A stretch of 64,000 nucleotides of DNA from Haploplasma axanthum (GTDB lineage: Bacteria; Bacillota_I; Bacilli_A; Acholeplasmatales; Acholeplasmataceae): contig NZ_LR215048.1 in the NCBI RefSeq assembly GCF_900660745.1, positions 1,488,001 through 1,552,000 on the forward strand, read 5' to 3'. Each line of letters starts with the position of its first letter. Within the stretch, counting starts at the first letter, position 1. Shown here in pieces: positions 36,362-45,033 of the stretch. The notes under the pieces are model-generated. The model was not told the origin of the DNA. It did no database searches and saw nothing but the letters and a program-made list of their open reading frames with translations. The translations under genes and the position numbers were made by a program.

Positions 36362-36697
36362 TTATTCTCTTTTGTTAATAATATTATTAATCTTTCGAGA
36401 ATCATTGTATTTTACTTCATCATGACTTAAAAGATCATTTTTTATATCATATTGATATTCTAAAAGTGACTGATAATTACTTTTATTTTCTTTGACTCTT
36501 AAAAAAATTATTGTTAAATATATTACAATTATAAAAATAATTATTGATAAAACAACAATTATAATACTTAATACCTTACTTGATAATCCAAATAAAAGTA
36601 GTGGTAAAACAAAACTTCTATGTTTAATCTTACCATGCTTATTTTCTACAATCTTTTTGAAGAAAGCATTAATAGTTATAATCATTTTGTTTTTCAT
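36362..36697 (-). CDS. Small single-span membrane protein, unknown
   Basis: 111 residues. A basic N-terminal part (1-~28) is followed by hydrophobic stretches (about 28-40 and 43-68) and a polar C-terminal tail rich in Asn, Lys and Asp. GAGGAG lies eight bases before the ATG, which supports translation. No family recognised. It is isolated between fic and glgA without clear promoter or terminator. Confidence 0.5.
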   Translation of the reverse strand: MKNKMIITINAFFKKIVENKHGKIKHRSFVLPLLLFGLSSKVLSIIIVVLSIIIFIIVIYLTIIFLRVKENKSNYQSLLEYQYDIKNDLLSHDEVKYNDSRKINNIINKRE

Positions 36698-36862
36698 AGT
36701 AACATCTCCTCTTATTCAATCTTAGCAAAAATAATTATTTTTGGTTAGCCAATGTGATGAATAACATACTAAGTGTAATGAATAGCAAAATAATTACTAA
36801 ATTAGTATTATTCTCCTAAGTTTACATTTTAAGTACTAAATCTTTATATCTTAAATAATAAA

Positions 36863-36871
36863 TGCTATAAT
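36863..36871 (+). promoter_or_regulatory. Extended -10 promoter of glgA
   Basis: TGCTATAAT, 20 bases before the ATG. TTTATA stands at the -35 distance of 17. Confidence 0.5.
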
Positions 36872-36891
36872 ATTAGCAAGGTGATAACATT

Positions 36892-38310
36892 ATGAAAGTA
36901 TTATTTTGCAGTCCTGAAGTATATCCATTCAGTAAAATTGGCGGATTAGCTGATTTTTCAGCCGCACTCCCAAGTTCACTTAATCATATGGGGAATACCG
37001 TTTATGTTGTTTCTCCCTATTATGAGAGAGTTAAACGTGAATATGGAAAAGATATGGAATTTGTTGGAGAACGAGAAATCAAGATAGGCGATGAAATTCA
37101 AATTGCTAAGTACTATCGAACTACTTATAATGATGTTCGTTATTTCTTTGTAAGTCATGAATACTTTAATAGAAAGTATTTTTTTAATCACAGTGATGAT
37201 GTTCAAAGATTTCTATTTTTTAATTTAGCAATTTTAGAACTTATTCCTTTGATTAGCTTTTATCCTGATTTAATTCATGTTAATGATTGGGCAACTTCTT
37301 TGGTTCCATACTTTTTAAGTACAATTTACTCTACTAATAGCGAGTATGAACATATTAAAACTTTATTAACAATTCACAATCTTGAAAAGCAAGGAGCTTT
37401 TTCTAGAGATTTTGAAAGTTTTTTTGGTAATCGTAATTTCACATATATTCATTTAAATAACGTTAATTTCTTAAAAACCGGAATAATGAGATCTAGTAAA
37501 ATCAATACTGTTAGTAAATCTTATCGTAGTGAAATTCTTACTAAATTTTTTGGTTTCTCTCTTGATGGTGCATTGAAATCACGTCAATTCGAACTATATG
37601 GAATTCAAAACGGACTTGACTTTAATCTATACAATCCAAAAACTGATAAATACATTTTTAAAAACTATGATATATCTTCTCATAAAGATGGAAAAAGAAT
37701 TAATAAAGAAAAACTTCTAAAAGAAATTGGCTTCGAAGATAATAATAAGATGGTTTTAACATTTATTAGTAGATTCGCTAAAGAGAAAGGCGTTGCACTT
37801 ATTAACGAGGTTATTGAAAAATATTTAAAAGATGATCGCTTCTACTTTTTAGTAATCGGTGAAGGTGACATTAACTACGAAGATCATTTCTTCAAACTTG
37901 TTGATACATATCCTAAAAATATTCATTTTGTTCATGGTCACAACCATGAAACAAGCCAAAAATTTTATGCTGCAAGTGATTTATTACTAATGCCTAGTTT
38001 ATATGAAGCATCTGGTTTAAATCAAATGATCGCGATGAGATATGGAACATTACCTTTGGTTAGAGAAACTGGTGGATTGAAAGATACAGTTATTCCTTAT
38101 GATGAGGTAACTAAAATAGGTACAGGTTTTACTTTTGAAAACTTTGATGATGAAGAATTACGCGATGCTATTGATAAGGCTGTTGATATTTATTATAATA
38201 AACCAAAAACTTGGGATAATATTGTTGAAAATGCGATGGCTATTGATAATAATATTGAAAAAATGGCAAAAGAGTATAACGAATTATATAAAGATATTAT
38301 AAAAAATTAA
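36892..38310 (+). CDS. glgA: Glycogen/starch synthase, GT5 family
   Basis: 472 residues, the usual length. The N-terminal motif KIGGLADFSAALP binds the sugar nucleotide. DLIHVNDWATSLVP, IHNLEKQG and IQNGLDFNLYNP follow, and the C-terminal acidic region MPSLYEASGLNQMIAMRYGTLPLVRETGGLKDTV carries the catalytic glutamate. It elongates alpha-1,4-glucan from ADP-glucose. No glgC, glgB or glgP is present in the window, so it stands alone here. AAGGTGAT lies seven bases before the ATG, and a terminator hairpin follows the stop. Confidence 0.93.
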   Translation: MKVLFCSPEVYPFSKIGGLADFSAALPSSLNHMGNTVYVVSPYYERVKREYGKDMEFVGEREIKIGDEIQIAKYYRTTYNDVRYFFVSHEYFNRKYFFNHSDDVQRFLFFNLAILELIPLISFYPDLIHVNDWATSLVPYFLSTIYSTNSEYEHIKTLLTIHNLEKQGAFSRDFESFFGNRNFTYIHLNNVNFLKTGIMRSSKINTVSKSYRSEILTKFFGFSLDGALKSRQFELYGIQNGLDFNLYNPKTDKYIFKNYDISSHKDGKRINKEKLLKEIGFEDNNKMVLTFISRFAKEKGVALINEVIEKYLKDDRFYFLVIGEGDINYEDHFFKLVDTYPKNIHFVHGHNHETSQKFYAASDLLLMPSLYEASGLNQMIAMRYGTLPLVRETGGLKDTVIPYDEVTKIGTGFTFENFDDEELRDAIDKAVDIYYNKPKTWDNIVENAMAIDNNIEKMAKEYNELYKDIIKN

Positions 38311-38350
38311 GAGGCTCTAGATATAATATATCTAAAACCTCTTTTTCTTT
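38309..38350. terminator. Bidirectional terminator between glgA and the FNR gene
   Basis: AAGAGG and CCTCTT close a hairpin whose inner part TAGATATA/TATATCTA pairs again. On the plus strand TTTTTCTTT follows; on the minus strand AATTTTTTAT follows. The two genes converge here. Confidence 0.7.
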
Positions 38351-39320
38351 ACTCTTTAATTAATAAAGATGAATAAATATTATTATTTTTTCTATTAGGA
38401 AATAAATCATTAGTTATTTCACCAATTGCTGTTCCTGTTTCTCCTAATCCAGTAACAATCATTTTTAATTTTCCTGGATAGTTAACACTATTACCAACGG
38501 CATAAATTCCTTCAACATTTGTTTTCATGTTTGGAGTAACAACTATTCCTTCTAAGTCAGTTTCAATTCCCCATTCACTTACATTTGTTTTTGTTGTATC
38601 AACACCATAGAATACTAAAATATAATCAACATCTAATTCAATTTCATTTTTATCTTTTACATGTTCTAAAACAAGTTTAGAAATATGTTTTTCACCAACA
38701 ACTCTTTTTGCTACATATGGAGTAAGAATTTTTCCTTTTTCAGCATACTCATTAATTGTTGATTGATGTGCTCTAAAGTTATCTCTACGATGAATTAAAT
38801 TAACTTCACTTGCAATATCTACAAGCATTAAAGCCCAATCAGCTGCTGAATCTCCCCCACCTAAAACAGCAATTTTTTTATTTCTAAATTGCTCAAGATC
38901 AGAAACAGTGTATAAGATATTTTCTTGATCTAAAACTCCTTCACAGTCTAATGGTTTAGGGGTGAATTTACCACCACCATTAGCAATTAAAATACGTTTA
39001 GCATTGTATCTACCTTTCGTAGTATTAACTATGAAATAATCATTCTCTTTAATTATTTCTGTTACTTCGGTATTTAATTCAATCGGGAAATTATCTTGAT
39101 ATTTTTTATATTGTTCATATAATTTATTTATAAAATCTTGACCAGTTAAATTTAAAAAACCTGGAATATCATAAATCTTTTTTTCTGCATATAGGGTACT
39201 TACTTGCCCACCGTACGTATATGATGATTCTAATATTCTTCCTTTTATATCTCGTAATCCAGCTGCAAATCCTGCATAAAGACCCATAGGACCTGCACCA
39301 ATGATTATTAATTCATCCAT
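38349..39320 (-). CDS. Ferredoxin/flavodoxin-NADP+ reductase, YumC (thioredoxin-reductase-like)
   Basis: 323 residues. The FAD motif is GAGPMGLYAGFAAGLR and the NADPH motif is VLGGGDSAADWALML. The C-terminal flavin motif is GIYAVGNSVNYPGKLKMIVTGLGE. The CxxC redox pair of thioredoxin reductase is absent: the stretch reads ILYTVSDLEQFRNKK, which is typical of the YumC group. It would pass electrons between NADPH and ferredoxin or flavodoxin. It is last of four genes (mrp, ABC ATPase, permease, this gene), 12 bases after the permease. With Mrp upstream, a link to Fe-S chemistry is possible. Confidence 0.9.
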   Translation of the reverse strand: MDELIIIGAGPMGLYAGFAAGLRDIKGRILESSYTYGGQVSTLYAEKKIYDIPGFLNLTGQDFINKLYEQYKKYQDNFPIELNTEVTEIIKENDYFIVNTTKGRYNAKRILIANGGGKFTPKPLDCEGVLDQENILYTVSDLEQFRNKKIAVLGGGDSAADWALMLVDIASEVNLIHRRDNFRAHQSTINEYAEKGKILTPYVAKRVVGEKHISKLVLEHVKDKNEIELDVDYILVFYGVDTTKTNVSEWGIETDLEGIVVTPNMKTNVEGIYAVGNSVNYPGKLKMIVTGLGETGTAIGEITNDLFPNRKNNNIYSSLLIKE

Positions 39321-39332
39321 TTACATCATTCC

Positions 39333-40097
39333 TTATTCTAAATTTAATTTATTTTTAATAAATCTATTAATTAGTGTATACGAAATTACTCCTAAAAACA
39401 AGTAAAAAATATTAGCAACTAATAAATAGTTATTAATGGTATTTGAAGTTACATCTCCTTTTATATAAAGGGAACCAACAATACCAGCAAGTAGGATACC
39501 ACCTAAGATTTGATTCACAATATATATAACTATCCCAAAAAGAATTGTATTTGCAACTTTATTCTTATCCTTACTATATCCAATACTAAATGCTAAGATG
39601 ACTTGGGTCAAAAAAGTTAAATATAAAATTAAAACAAGTGTACACGCTAAAAAGATTGTAAGTCCAATATTAATTTCAGCAGTATTAAATGTCTTAAATA
39701 AAACATCAAAATCGAATCCTGATTTAATAGTCGAAGATAATACTATTATAAAAACATCAAAGATTAAGTATACAAGAGCATTTAAAAAGTATGAATTGAT
39801 AATTGCACTTTTCGATACCGGTAACGTATGAGTTAAATATCCTTCATCTCCTAAAACTTTTCTCTTAAAGTTTATTATTGTTAATGCAAATGTAAAGATT
39901 ATTAATAATACTTGAGTCAATCCAAATATAGACACAAAAAATCCAATTATTGTAGTGATTGTTGCAGATGCAGCATTATCCTCTAGTCTTATTTGTGAAA
40001 GAATTAATAAGACAATTGCATTAACAATTAATGCTGCTCCTAAAATAAGATGTATTTTTAAGAATTTCTTAAAGTTATACTTAAATAGTTTTAACAT
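39333..40097 (-). CDS. ABC transporter permease, ABC-2 type
   Basis: 254 residues from ATG 40097, eight bases after AAAGGA. About six membrane helices. The N-terminus MLKLFKYNFKKFLKIHLILG, and the stretch KRKVLGDEGYLTHTLPVSKSAIINSYF, are typical of small ABC-2 permeases paired with a single ATPase. The start overlaps the ATPase gene by 17 bases. Substrate unknown. Confidence 0.8.
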   Translation of the reverse strand: MLKLFKYNFKKFLKIHLILGAALIVNAIVLLILSQIRLEDNAASATITTIIGFFVSIFGLTQVLLIIFTFALTIINFKRKVLGDEGYLTHTLPVSKSAIINSYFLNALVYLIFDVFIIVLSSTIKSGFDFDVLFKTFNTAEINIGLTIFLACTLVLILYLTFLTQVILAFSIGYSKDKNKVANTILFGIVIYIVNQILGGILLAGIVGSLYIKGDVTSNTINNYLLVANIFYLFLGVISYTLINRFIKNKLNLE

Positions 40098-40788
40098 AGC
40101 GGAATTCCTTTCTAAACCATTCATCTAATGATCCATGTTCTTCTAGTAATGCTTTTGTTTCACCTTGATACAAAATATTTCCGTCTCTAATGATAATTAC
40201 ATCATCAAGAATTCTTTCAATTTCATATATTAAATGCGTTGAAATAATTAAAGTTGCATCTTTATTAAGATTATTTAAAATTGTATCTAAAATATAATCT
40301 CTGGAAGCAGGATCAACCCCTGCAATTGGTTCATCAAGAATATATAAATCGGCGTTACGGCTCATAACTAATATTAACTGAACTTTTTCTTTCATCCCTT
40401 TTGATAAATCTTTAATTCTACTATCCTCTTTCATTCCTAACTCATGAAGTAAGGTTCTAGCTCTATTAATATCGAAATCGACATAAAAATCTTTGAAATA
40501 TTCGAACATTTCATAAACTTTAACATTTGGATCTAAGTAAGTTCTTTCTGGTAAATATGAAATAACTTTTTTTGTTTCTACTCCAATTTTCTTACCATCA
40601 ACTAATAGTTCACCATTTGTCGGCACTAATAAACCATTAATAAGTTTAATTAGAGTTGTTTTTCCACTTCCGTTAGGTCCTAAAAGCCCTACAATTCTTC
40701 CGCGTTTTAACTCGATATTACAGTTTTTCAACGCTTCAACATTACCATAATTCTTTGATAAATTTGAACATTTTAATATCTTATCCAT
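40081..40788 (-). CDS. ABC transporter ATP-binding protein, YtrB/EcsA-like
   Basis: 235 residues from ATG 40788, with GGAGG seven bases upstream; the open frame reaches further into mrp but lacks support there. Walker A GPNGSGKTT, signature LSKGMKEKVQLILVMS and Walker B LYILDEPIAGVD. The LSKGMKEK signature is typical for the ATPases of ABC-2 type exporters of this group. Overlaps mrp by 8 bases and the permease by 17. Confidence 0.87.
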   Translation of the reverse strand: MDKILKCSNLSKNYGNVEALKNCNIELKRGRIVGLLGPNGSGKTTLIKLINGLLVPTNGELLVDGKKIGVETKKVISYLPERTYLDPNVKVYEMFEYFKDFYVDFDINRARTLLHELGMKEDSRIKDLSKGMKEKVQLILVMSRNADLYILDEPIAGVDPASRDYILDTILNNLNKDATLIISTHLIYEIERILDDVIIIRDGNILYQGETKALLEEHGSLDEWFRKEFRYVKTI

Positions 40789-41782
40789 TGTTTTCCTCCG
40801 TAAATTTTTTTGCAAGCAATAAATATGTTTTTCCCTGTAATCCATTATAATCATATAAATTATCGAAATCGTTTGGTTTTGTAATTGGAATTTGTGCCAA
40901 CAAATCAACTCCTAATTTTTCAGCAACTAAACTTCCTCCACCTTCACCAAACAAATATTCTTTTTCTTTACTACAAGCATTGTAATAAAAACTCATATTT
41001 TCAATAACACCTTTTATATTATGCCCTAATTCTCTTGATCCTAATCCTGCTTTAACAGCAATATTTGCTGCACTAACATTTGGATTAGTAACAATTATCA
41101 TCTCAGATTTAGGAACTAATTCTCTAACATCAATTGCTATATCACCAGTTCCTGGTGGCATATCAATAATAATAAAATCTAATTCTTGTTGCCACGAAAC
41201 AGATTCAAAAAACATTTCTGTCATTTGGCTTGCGATTGGTGCTCTCCACATTAAAGGTTTATCCTTAGGAACAAAAAATTCAGTTGAAATTATTTCTAGA
41301 TTTTCGTATCTAGCAGGAATTATTTTTCCTTTAGAATCTAAATCTAAAGGCTTTATTTCCATTCCAAAGATAAAAGGAATACTTGCACCATAAATATCTA
41401 CATCAATTATTCCAACTTTTTTCCCAAGTTTTGAAAGTGCATTTGCAAGATTTGCAGTAACAGTTGATTTTCCTACACCACCTTTACCAGATGCTATAGC
41501 GATATATCTAACCTTATTTTTCTCTTCTTCATTACTTAAAACTTCATTTTCCTTACCTTTGATTTCAATTTTAACTCCTGGGTATTTAAGCTCTAATTTA
41601 ACTATCTTTGCTACTTCTCTTTTTATATGATCTTGATGTAAAATATCATCTATTTCTATTTCAATATCAACTACATTATTTGATAAGATTGTCACCCTTT
41701 TTATCGCATCTAATTCTTTCAATGTTTTTTTTGATTGCTTATCAATGATCTCTGATATTTTATCAATAATTATTTTTTCCAT
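40781..41782 (-). CDS. mrp: Mrp/NBP35-type P-loop ATPase (Fe-S carrier family)
   Basis: 333 residues. The N-terminal DUF59/MIP18-like part (1-~85) precedes the deviant Walker A GKGGVGKST, and then DVDIYGASIP, WRAPIASQMTEMF and DMPPGTGDIA. The family usually has a C-x-x-C near CPHCG before FGxGGG that carries the bridging cluster. Here the region reads YNACSKEKEYLFGEGGG, so only one cysteine remains and the second is lost. Cluster transfer may therefore work differently or be lost. The only strong ribosome site (GGAGAGGAG) lies about 30 bases before the ATG and better serves a short TTG-started ORF that overlaps the mrp start. Confidence 0.88.
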   Translation of the reverse strand: MEKIIIDKISEIIDKQSKKTLKELDAIKRVTILSNNVVDIEIEIDDILHQDHIKREVAKIVKLELKYPGVKIEIKGKENEVLSNEEEKNKVRYIAIASGKGGVGKSTVTANLANALSKLGKKVGIIDVDIYGASIPFIFGMEIKPLDLDSKGKIIPARYENLEIISTEFFVPKDKPLMWRAPIASQMTEMFFESVSWQQELDFIIIDMPPGTGDIAIDVRELVPKSEMIIVTNPNVSAANIAVKAGLGSRELGHNIKGVIENMSFYYNACSKEKEYLFGEGGGSLVAEKLGVDLLAQIPITKPNDFDNLYDYNGLQGKTYLLLAKKFTEENNG

Positions 41783-41799
41783 TTAGTTGTGTAAGGCAA
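41770..41799 (-). CDS. Possible short upstream ORF overlapping the mrp start
   Basis: TTG 41799 to TAA 41770 reads MPYTTKWKK. GGAG lies seven bases before the TTG, while the mrp ATG at 41782 has no proper ribosome site. Termination ten bases past the mrp ATG would allow reinitiation there. A small AAGGC/GCCTT hairpin spans the TTG. Seen in sequence; translation is only inferred. Confidence 0.3.
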   Translation of the reverse strand: MPYTTKWKK

Positions 41800-41830
41800 G
41801 CCTTTACTCCTCTCCATGTTAATTAATATA

Positions 41831-41839
41831 ATTATAACA
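41831..41839 (-). promoter_or_regulatory. Extended -10 promoter of the mrp operon
   Basis: TGTTATAAT on the minus strand, about 50 bases before the mrp ATG. No good -35. Confidence 0.5.
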
Positions 41840-41942
41840 AAAAAACCTTTACTTAGATACATATTCATTATAGTTCTTATATTTATTAAATATAAAGTGA
41901 CAACGTTTCTAGTTAATAAGTTATTAAAAAAATCGTAAAAAA

Positions 41943-41951
41943 TGTTATAAT
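41943..41951 (+). promoter_or_regulatory. Extended -10 promoter of the phosphoglucomutase gene
   Basis: TGTTATAAT, 20 bases before the ATG at 41972, in the divergent region shared with mrp. Confidence 0.5.
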
Positions 41952-41971
41952 ATTTCTTAGAGGTGGTTAAA

Positions 41972-43633
41972 ATGTTATATCAAGATAACTATAATTTTTG
42001 GGTTAATAATCCAAAAATCGATACAGAAACAAAAAAAGAACTTTTAGAAATGAATGATAATCAAAAAAAAGAGGCGTTTTATAAAGATTTAGAATTTGGT
42101 ACAGGTGGTCTTCGTGGAATTATGGGTGCAGGTACTAATAAAGTAAATATTTATACAATCAAAAAAGCAACTCAAGGCTTTGCAAACTACTTAGTTGCAA
42201 ATAAACTTGATAACAAAGGTGTTGCTATTTCATATGACAACAGATTTAATTCACAAAAGTTTGCTTATGAAGCTGCATACGTACTAGCAGCAAACAATAT
42301 TAAGACTTTCATTTTCAAAGACTTAAGACCAACACCAATGCTTTCTTTTGCTGTTAGACACTTTAATGCTGGCGGGGGAATTATGATTACTGCAAGTCAT
42401 AACCCTAAAGAATATAATGGATATAAAGCATATAATGGAGAAGGTGCACAATTAAATCTTGATCAAGCAAATCAAGTTATTGATTACATCAATGATATTA
42501 AATCTCCATTTGATATTAAGTCTCTTAAATCTCTTTCTCATATAACTGAAATTAGTGATGATTTCGATAGTATTTATTTAGACTTAGTTAAAACAATTAA
42601 GATTAATGAACCAAGTAAAAAATTAAAAATTGTATATTCTCCTCTTCATGGAACTGGTGGAACAGTAATTCCTAAGTTTTTAAAAGAAATGGGTTATGAG
42701 GTATTCCCTTATGAACCTCAAATGATTGTTGATCCTAATTTTTCAAACACTGAATCATCTAATCCTGAAGAAGTTAAAGCATATACTAAATCTATTGAAT
42801 ATGCGAAATCAATTAATGCGGATATCGTATTATTAACTGATCCTGATGCTGATCGATTAGGAATTGCTGTTCTTAATAATAACGAATATACTTTAATCAA
42901 TGGTAATCAAACAACTTCAATGATGGCGTATTATATTTTAGACCAAAAAAAGAAATTAGGACTACTTCCAAATAATGGTGTTATCTTTACAACACTAGTT
43001 TCTACAGATTTAATCCCTGCAATTGCTGAATCATTTGATGTTAAAGTGATTACTACATTAACTGGATTTAAGTTCATTGGAGAACAAGCCGAATTAACAA
43101 AAGACAAATATGAATACTTATTTGGATCGGAAGAATCATATGGTAGTTTAGTTAAACCATTTGTTCGTGATAAAGACGCTGTACAAGCTGTTTATCTATT
43201 AGTTGAAATGGCAAGTTATGTGAAAGATCATGGAATGAATTTAGTTGATTATTTAGAAACAATTTATAAAAAATATGGTTTTTATTACGAATGGACTAAC
43301 AATATTGTTTTAAGTGGAATTGAAGGTAGTGAAAAAATTAAAAAAATCACTGATTATTACCGAAACAATCCTCTTACACTAAAAGATTATAACCTTTTGG
43401 GTTACGATGATATTAATGGTGATATTAGATTTAAAAAAACAGAAAATGCATTACCAAAATCAAATGTTTTAAAGTTCTACTTTGATAACAATTTATGGGT
43501 TATTTTTAGACCAAGTGGTACAGAACCAAAATTAAAGATTTATTATGGACTTAGAGATAGTTCAAATGAGTTAGCAAAATTAAAGATTGAAAAGATAAAT
43601 CAAGAAATACTTGAACAAATAGATAAGTTATAG
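41972..43633 (+). CDS. pgcA: Alpha-phosphoglucomutase / phosphomannomutase
   Basis: 553 residues from ATG 41972, which follows AGAGGTGG at proper distance; a GTG nine bases earlier lies inside that site. Landmarks are GTGGLRGIMG, the phosphoserine loop TASHNPKEYNGYK, the Mg-binding DPDADRLGIAV, GSEESYGSLV and the phosphate-binding RPSGTEPKLKIYYG. It interconverts glucose 1-phosphate and glucose 6-phosphate. This could feed the ADP-glucose route used by GlgA, or glycolipid synthesis. It is monocistronic with its own promoter and terminator. Confidence 0.93.
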   Translation: MLYQDNYNFWVNNPKIDTETKKELLEMNDNQKKEAFYKDLEFGTGGLRGIMGAGTNKVNIYTIKKATQGFANYLVANKLDNKGVAISYDNRFNSQKFAYEAAYVLAANNIKTFIFKDLRPTPMLSFAVRHFNAGGGIMITASHNPKEYNGYKAYNGEGAQLNLDQANQVIDYINDIKSPFDIKSLKSLSHITEISDDFDSIYLDLVKTIKINEPSKKLKIVYSPLHGTGGTVIPKFLKEMGYEVFPYEPQMIVDPNFSNTESSNPEEVKAYTKSIEYAKSINADIVLLTDPDADRLGIAVLNNNEYTLINGNQTTSMMAYYILDQKKKLGLLPNNGVIFTTLVSTDLIPAIAESFDVKVITTLTGFKFIGEQAELTKDKYEYLFGSEESYGSLVKPFVRDKDAVQAVYLLVEMASYVKDHGMNLVDYLETIYKKYGFYYEWTNNIVLSGIEGSEKIKKITDYYRNNPLTLKDYNLLGYDDINGDIRFKKTENALPKSNVLKFYFDNNLWVIFRPSGTEPKLKIYYGLRDSSNELAKLKIEKINQEILEQIDKL

Positions 43634-43637
43634 TTTA

Positions 43638-43670
43638 GAAGAGTCATCAGATGGTGGCTCTTCTTTTATT
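43638..43670 (+). terminator. Terminator of the phosphoglucomutase gene
   Basis: GAAGAGTCA pairs with TGGCTCTTC (one G-T pair) around eight bases, followed by TTTTATT. Confidence 0.75.
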
Positions 43671-43671
43671 A

Positions 43672-43705
43672 AAAAAAATAAGAGGAGTAATTCTATACCC
43701 CTCTT
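43672..43705 (-). terminator. Terminator of mgsA
   Basis: On the minus strand AAGAGG pairs with CCTCTT, with further inner pairing GTA/TAC, followed by ATTTTTTTT. It lies 15 bases after the mgsA stop, back to back with the neighbouring terminator. Confidence 0.7.
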
Positions 43706-43720
43706 AAAATCTATTTATTA

Positions 43721-44089
43721 TTAATTAAGTTTAATATGTTCTAAAAACAACTCTGCACTTTGTTTGTTAGTTGCTAATGGAACTTCATATAAATCACATA
43801 AACGAAGCAATGCAGTAATATCTGGCTCATGTGCTTGTGCTGTTAGTGGATCTCTAAAAAATATAATTAGATCTAACTTACCGTTTGCAACCATTGAACC
43901 TATTTCTTGATCACCACCAAGAGGTCCTGATTTTTTTCTGTTAATTGTTAACTTAGTTGCTTCCATTAAAAGCTTACCTGTTGTTCCTGTTGCATATAAT
44001 TTATGTTTTGAAAATGCTTCTTCATTTCTTTTTACAAATTCAATTATATCTTGTTTCTTTTTATCATGTGCTATTAGTGCAATATTCAT
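43721..44089 (-). CDS. mgsA: Methylglyoxal synthase
   Basis: 122 residues. [43 protein letters not shown] with the catalytic Asp, and [32 protein letters not shown] are the full set of family motifs. It converts dihydroxyacetone phosphate to methylglyoxal, relieving phosphate starvation when sugar phosphates pile up. AGGAGG lies before the ATG. Monocistronic with its own promoter and terminator. Confidence 0.96.
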   Translation of the reverse strand: MNIALIAHDKKKQDIIEFVKRNEEAFSKHKLYATGTTGKLLMEATKLTINRKKSGPLGGDQEIGSMVANGKLDLIIFFRDPLTAQAHEPDITALLRLCDLYEVPLATNKQSAELFLEHIKLN

Positions 44090-44124
44090 CTTGTTTTCCT
44101 CCTAGTGTTATACTGTTCATTTTA

Positions 44125-44153
44125 ATTTTATCTAAAATACTTCTTTTATGCAA
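44125..44153 (-). promoter_or_regulatory. Promoter of mgsA
   Basis: On the minus strand TTGCAT (44153-44148), 17-base spacer, TAAAAT (44130-44125). Confidence 0.5.
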
Positions 44154-44186
44154 TTAAATAAAACGATTAAGAATTAAAAAGTGTTT

Positions 44187-45029
44187 TTATTTGATTAATA
44201 TATATATATATCCAAAAATAATCGCGAACATTACACTAAATAATGTCCCTAAAAGATATTTTTCAACAAACTTCTTATGTGTTAATTGTTTAAATCTTGC
44301 AAAAGTTTTTAAACCAATAACAATTGCAATTCCTTCATAATTTAATGTAATAACTGAAATAAATATTAATATTCTTTCAATATATCCGATCCATGTTCCA
44401 TAATTATCAATTTCAATAATTGGCGCTACCGTTTTTTCAACTGTTCTTTCAATTTCTCCAGAACCAACTATTTTTTCAATTATCTTTATATCTTCATATT
44501 GTTCATTAGTCTCATTATTACTATCTAAATCCTTGAATAATAATGAAACAGCAATACTTGAGAACTTTGTAAGGAAAATCCCAAAAATAGATATGCTTAA
44601 CACTTTATTAATTAACTCATTATTATAATCATTTCTTTGAAGACTATAAAAAAAGCTTTGATATGAGTAATTTAAACTAAAATTGTATAGCAATACTATA
44701 ATTAATAAAATATGAATTAATTGATCAATTAAATATGTTGTAACTTCTTTTTTTGTTAATTTATATATTAATGGTTTAAGATAAAAATCAATTACTAAGT
44801 GTGAAAAAGCTATTCCAACTGTTAATAGTAAATTAGAAGATTTAAAAACTGTATCAAACCCTTCAAAATTTGAAACTATAACCATAAGTATTAAACTAAC
44901 TATTAAGTTTATTACTGCATGCAAAATAAATATCTTAATTGATTTATCTTTTACTTTCTTTTCCACCATTTTATTAGATTGAAATACAAAATCAGTTAAT
45001 AAATGGCTTAGTATTAGAATTAATAACAT
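44187..45029 (-). CDS. DUF3307 family membrane protein
   Basis: 280 residues with about six membrane helices. The opening LILSHLLTDFVFQSNKMVEKK, then HAVINLIVSLILM and AFSHLVIDFYLKP, mark DUF3307. A cytosolic insert (about 165-215) separates the last helices. Homologues are often encoded next to SatD proteins, as here: the gene begins four bases after the SatD stop. Function not established. Confidence 0.82.
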   Translation of the reverse strand: MLLILILSHLLTDFVFQSNKMVEKKVKDKSIKIFILHAVINLIVSLILMVIVSNFEGFDTVFKSSNLLLTVGIAFSHLVIDFYLKPLIYKLTKKEVTTYLIDQLIHILLIIVLLYNFSLNYSYQSFFYSLQRNDYNNELINKVLSISIFGIFLTKFSSIAVSLLFKDLDSNNETNEQYEDIKIIEKIVGSGEIERTVEKTVAPIIEIDNYGTWIGYIERILIFISVITLNYEGIAIVIGLKTFARFKQLTHKKFVEKYLLGTLFSVMFAIIFGYIYILIK

Positions 45030-45033
45030 TCTA

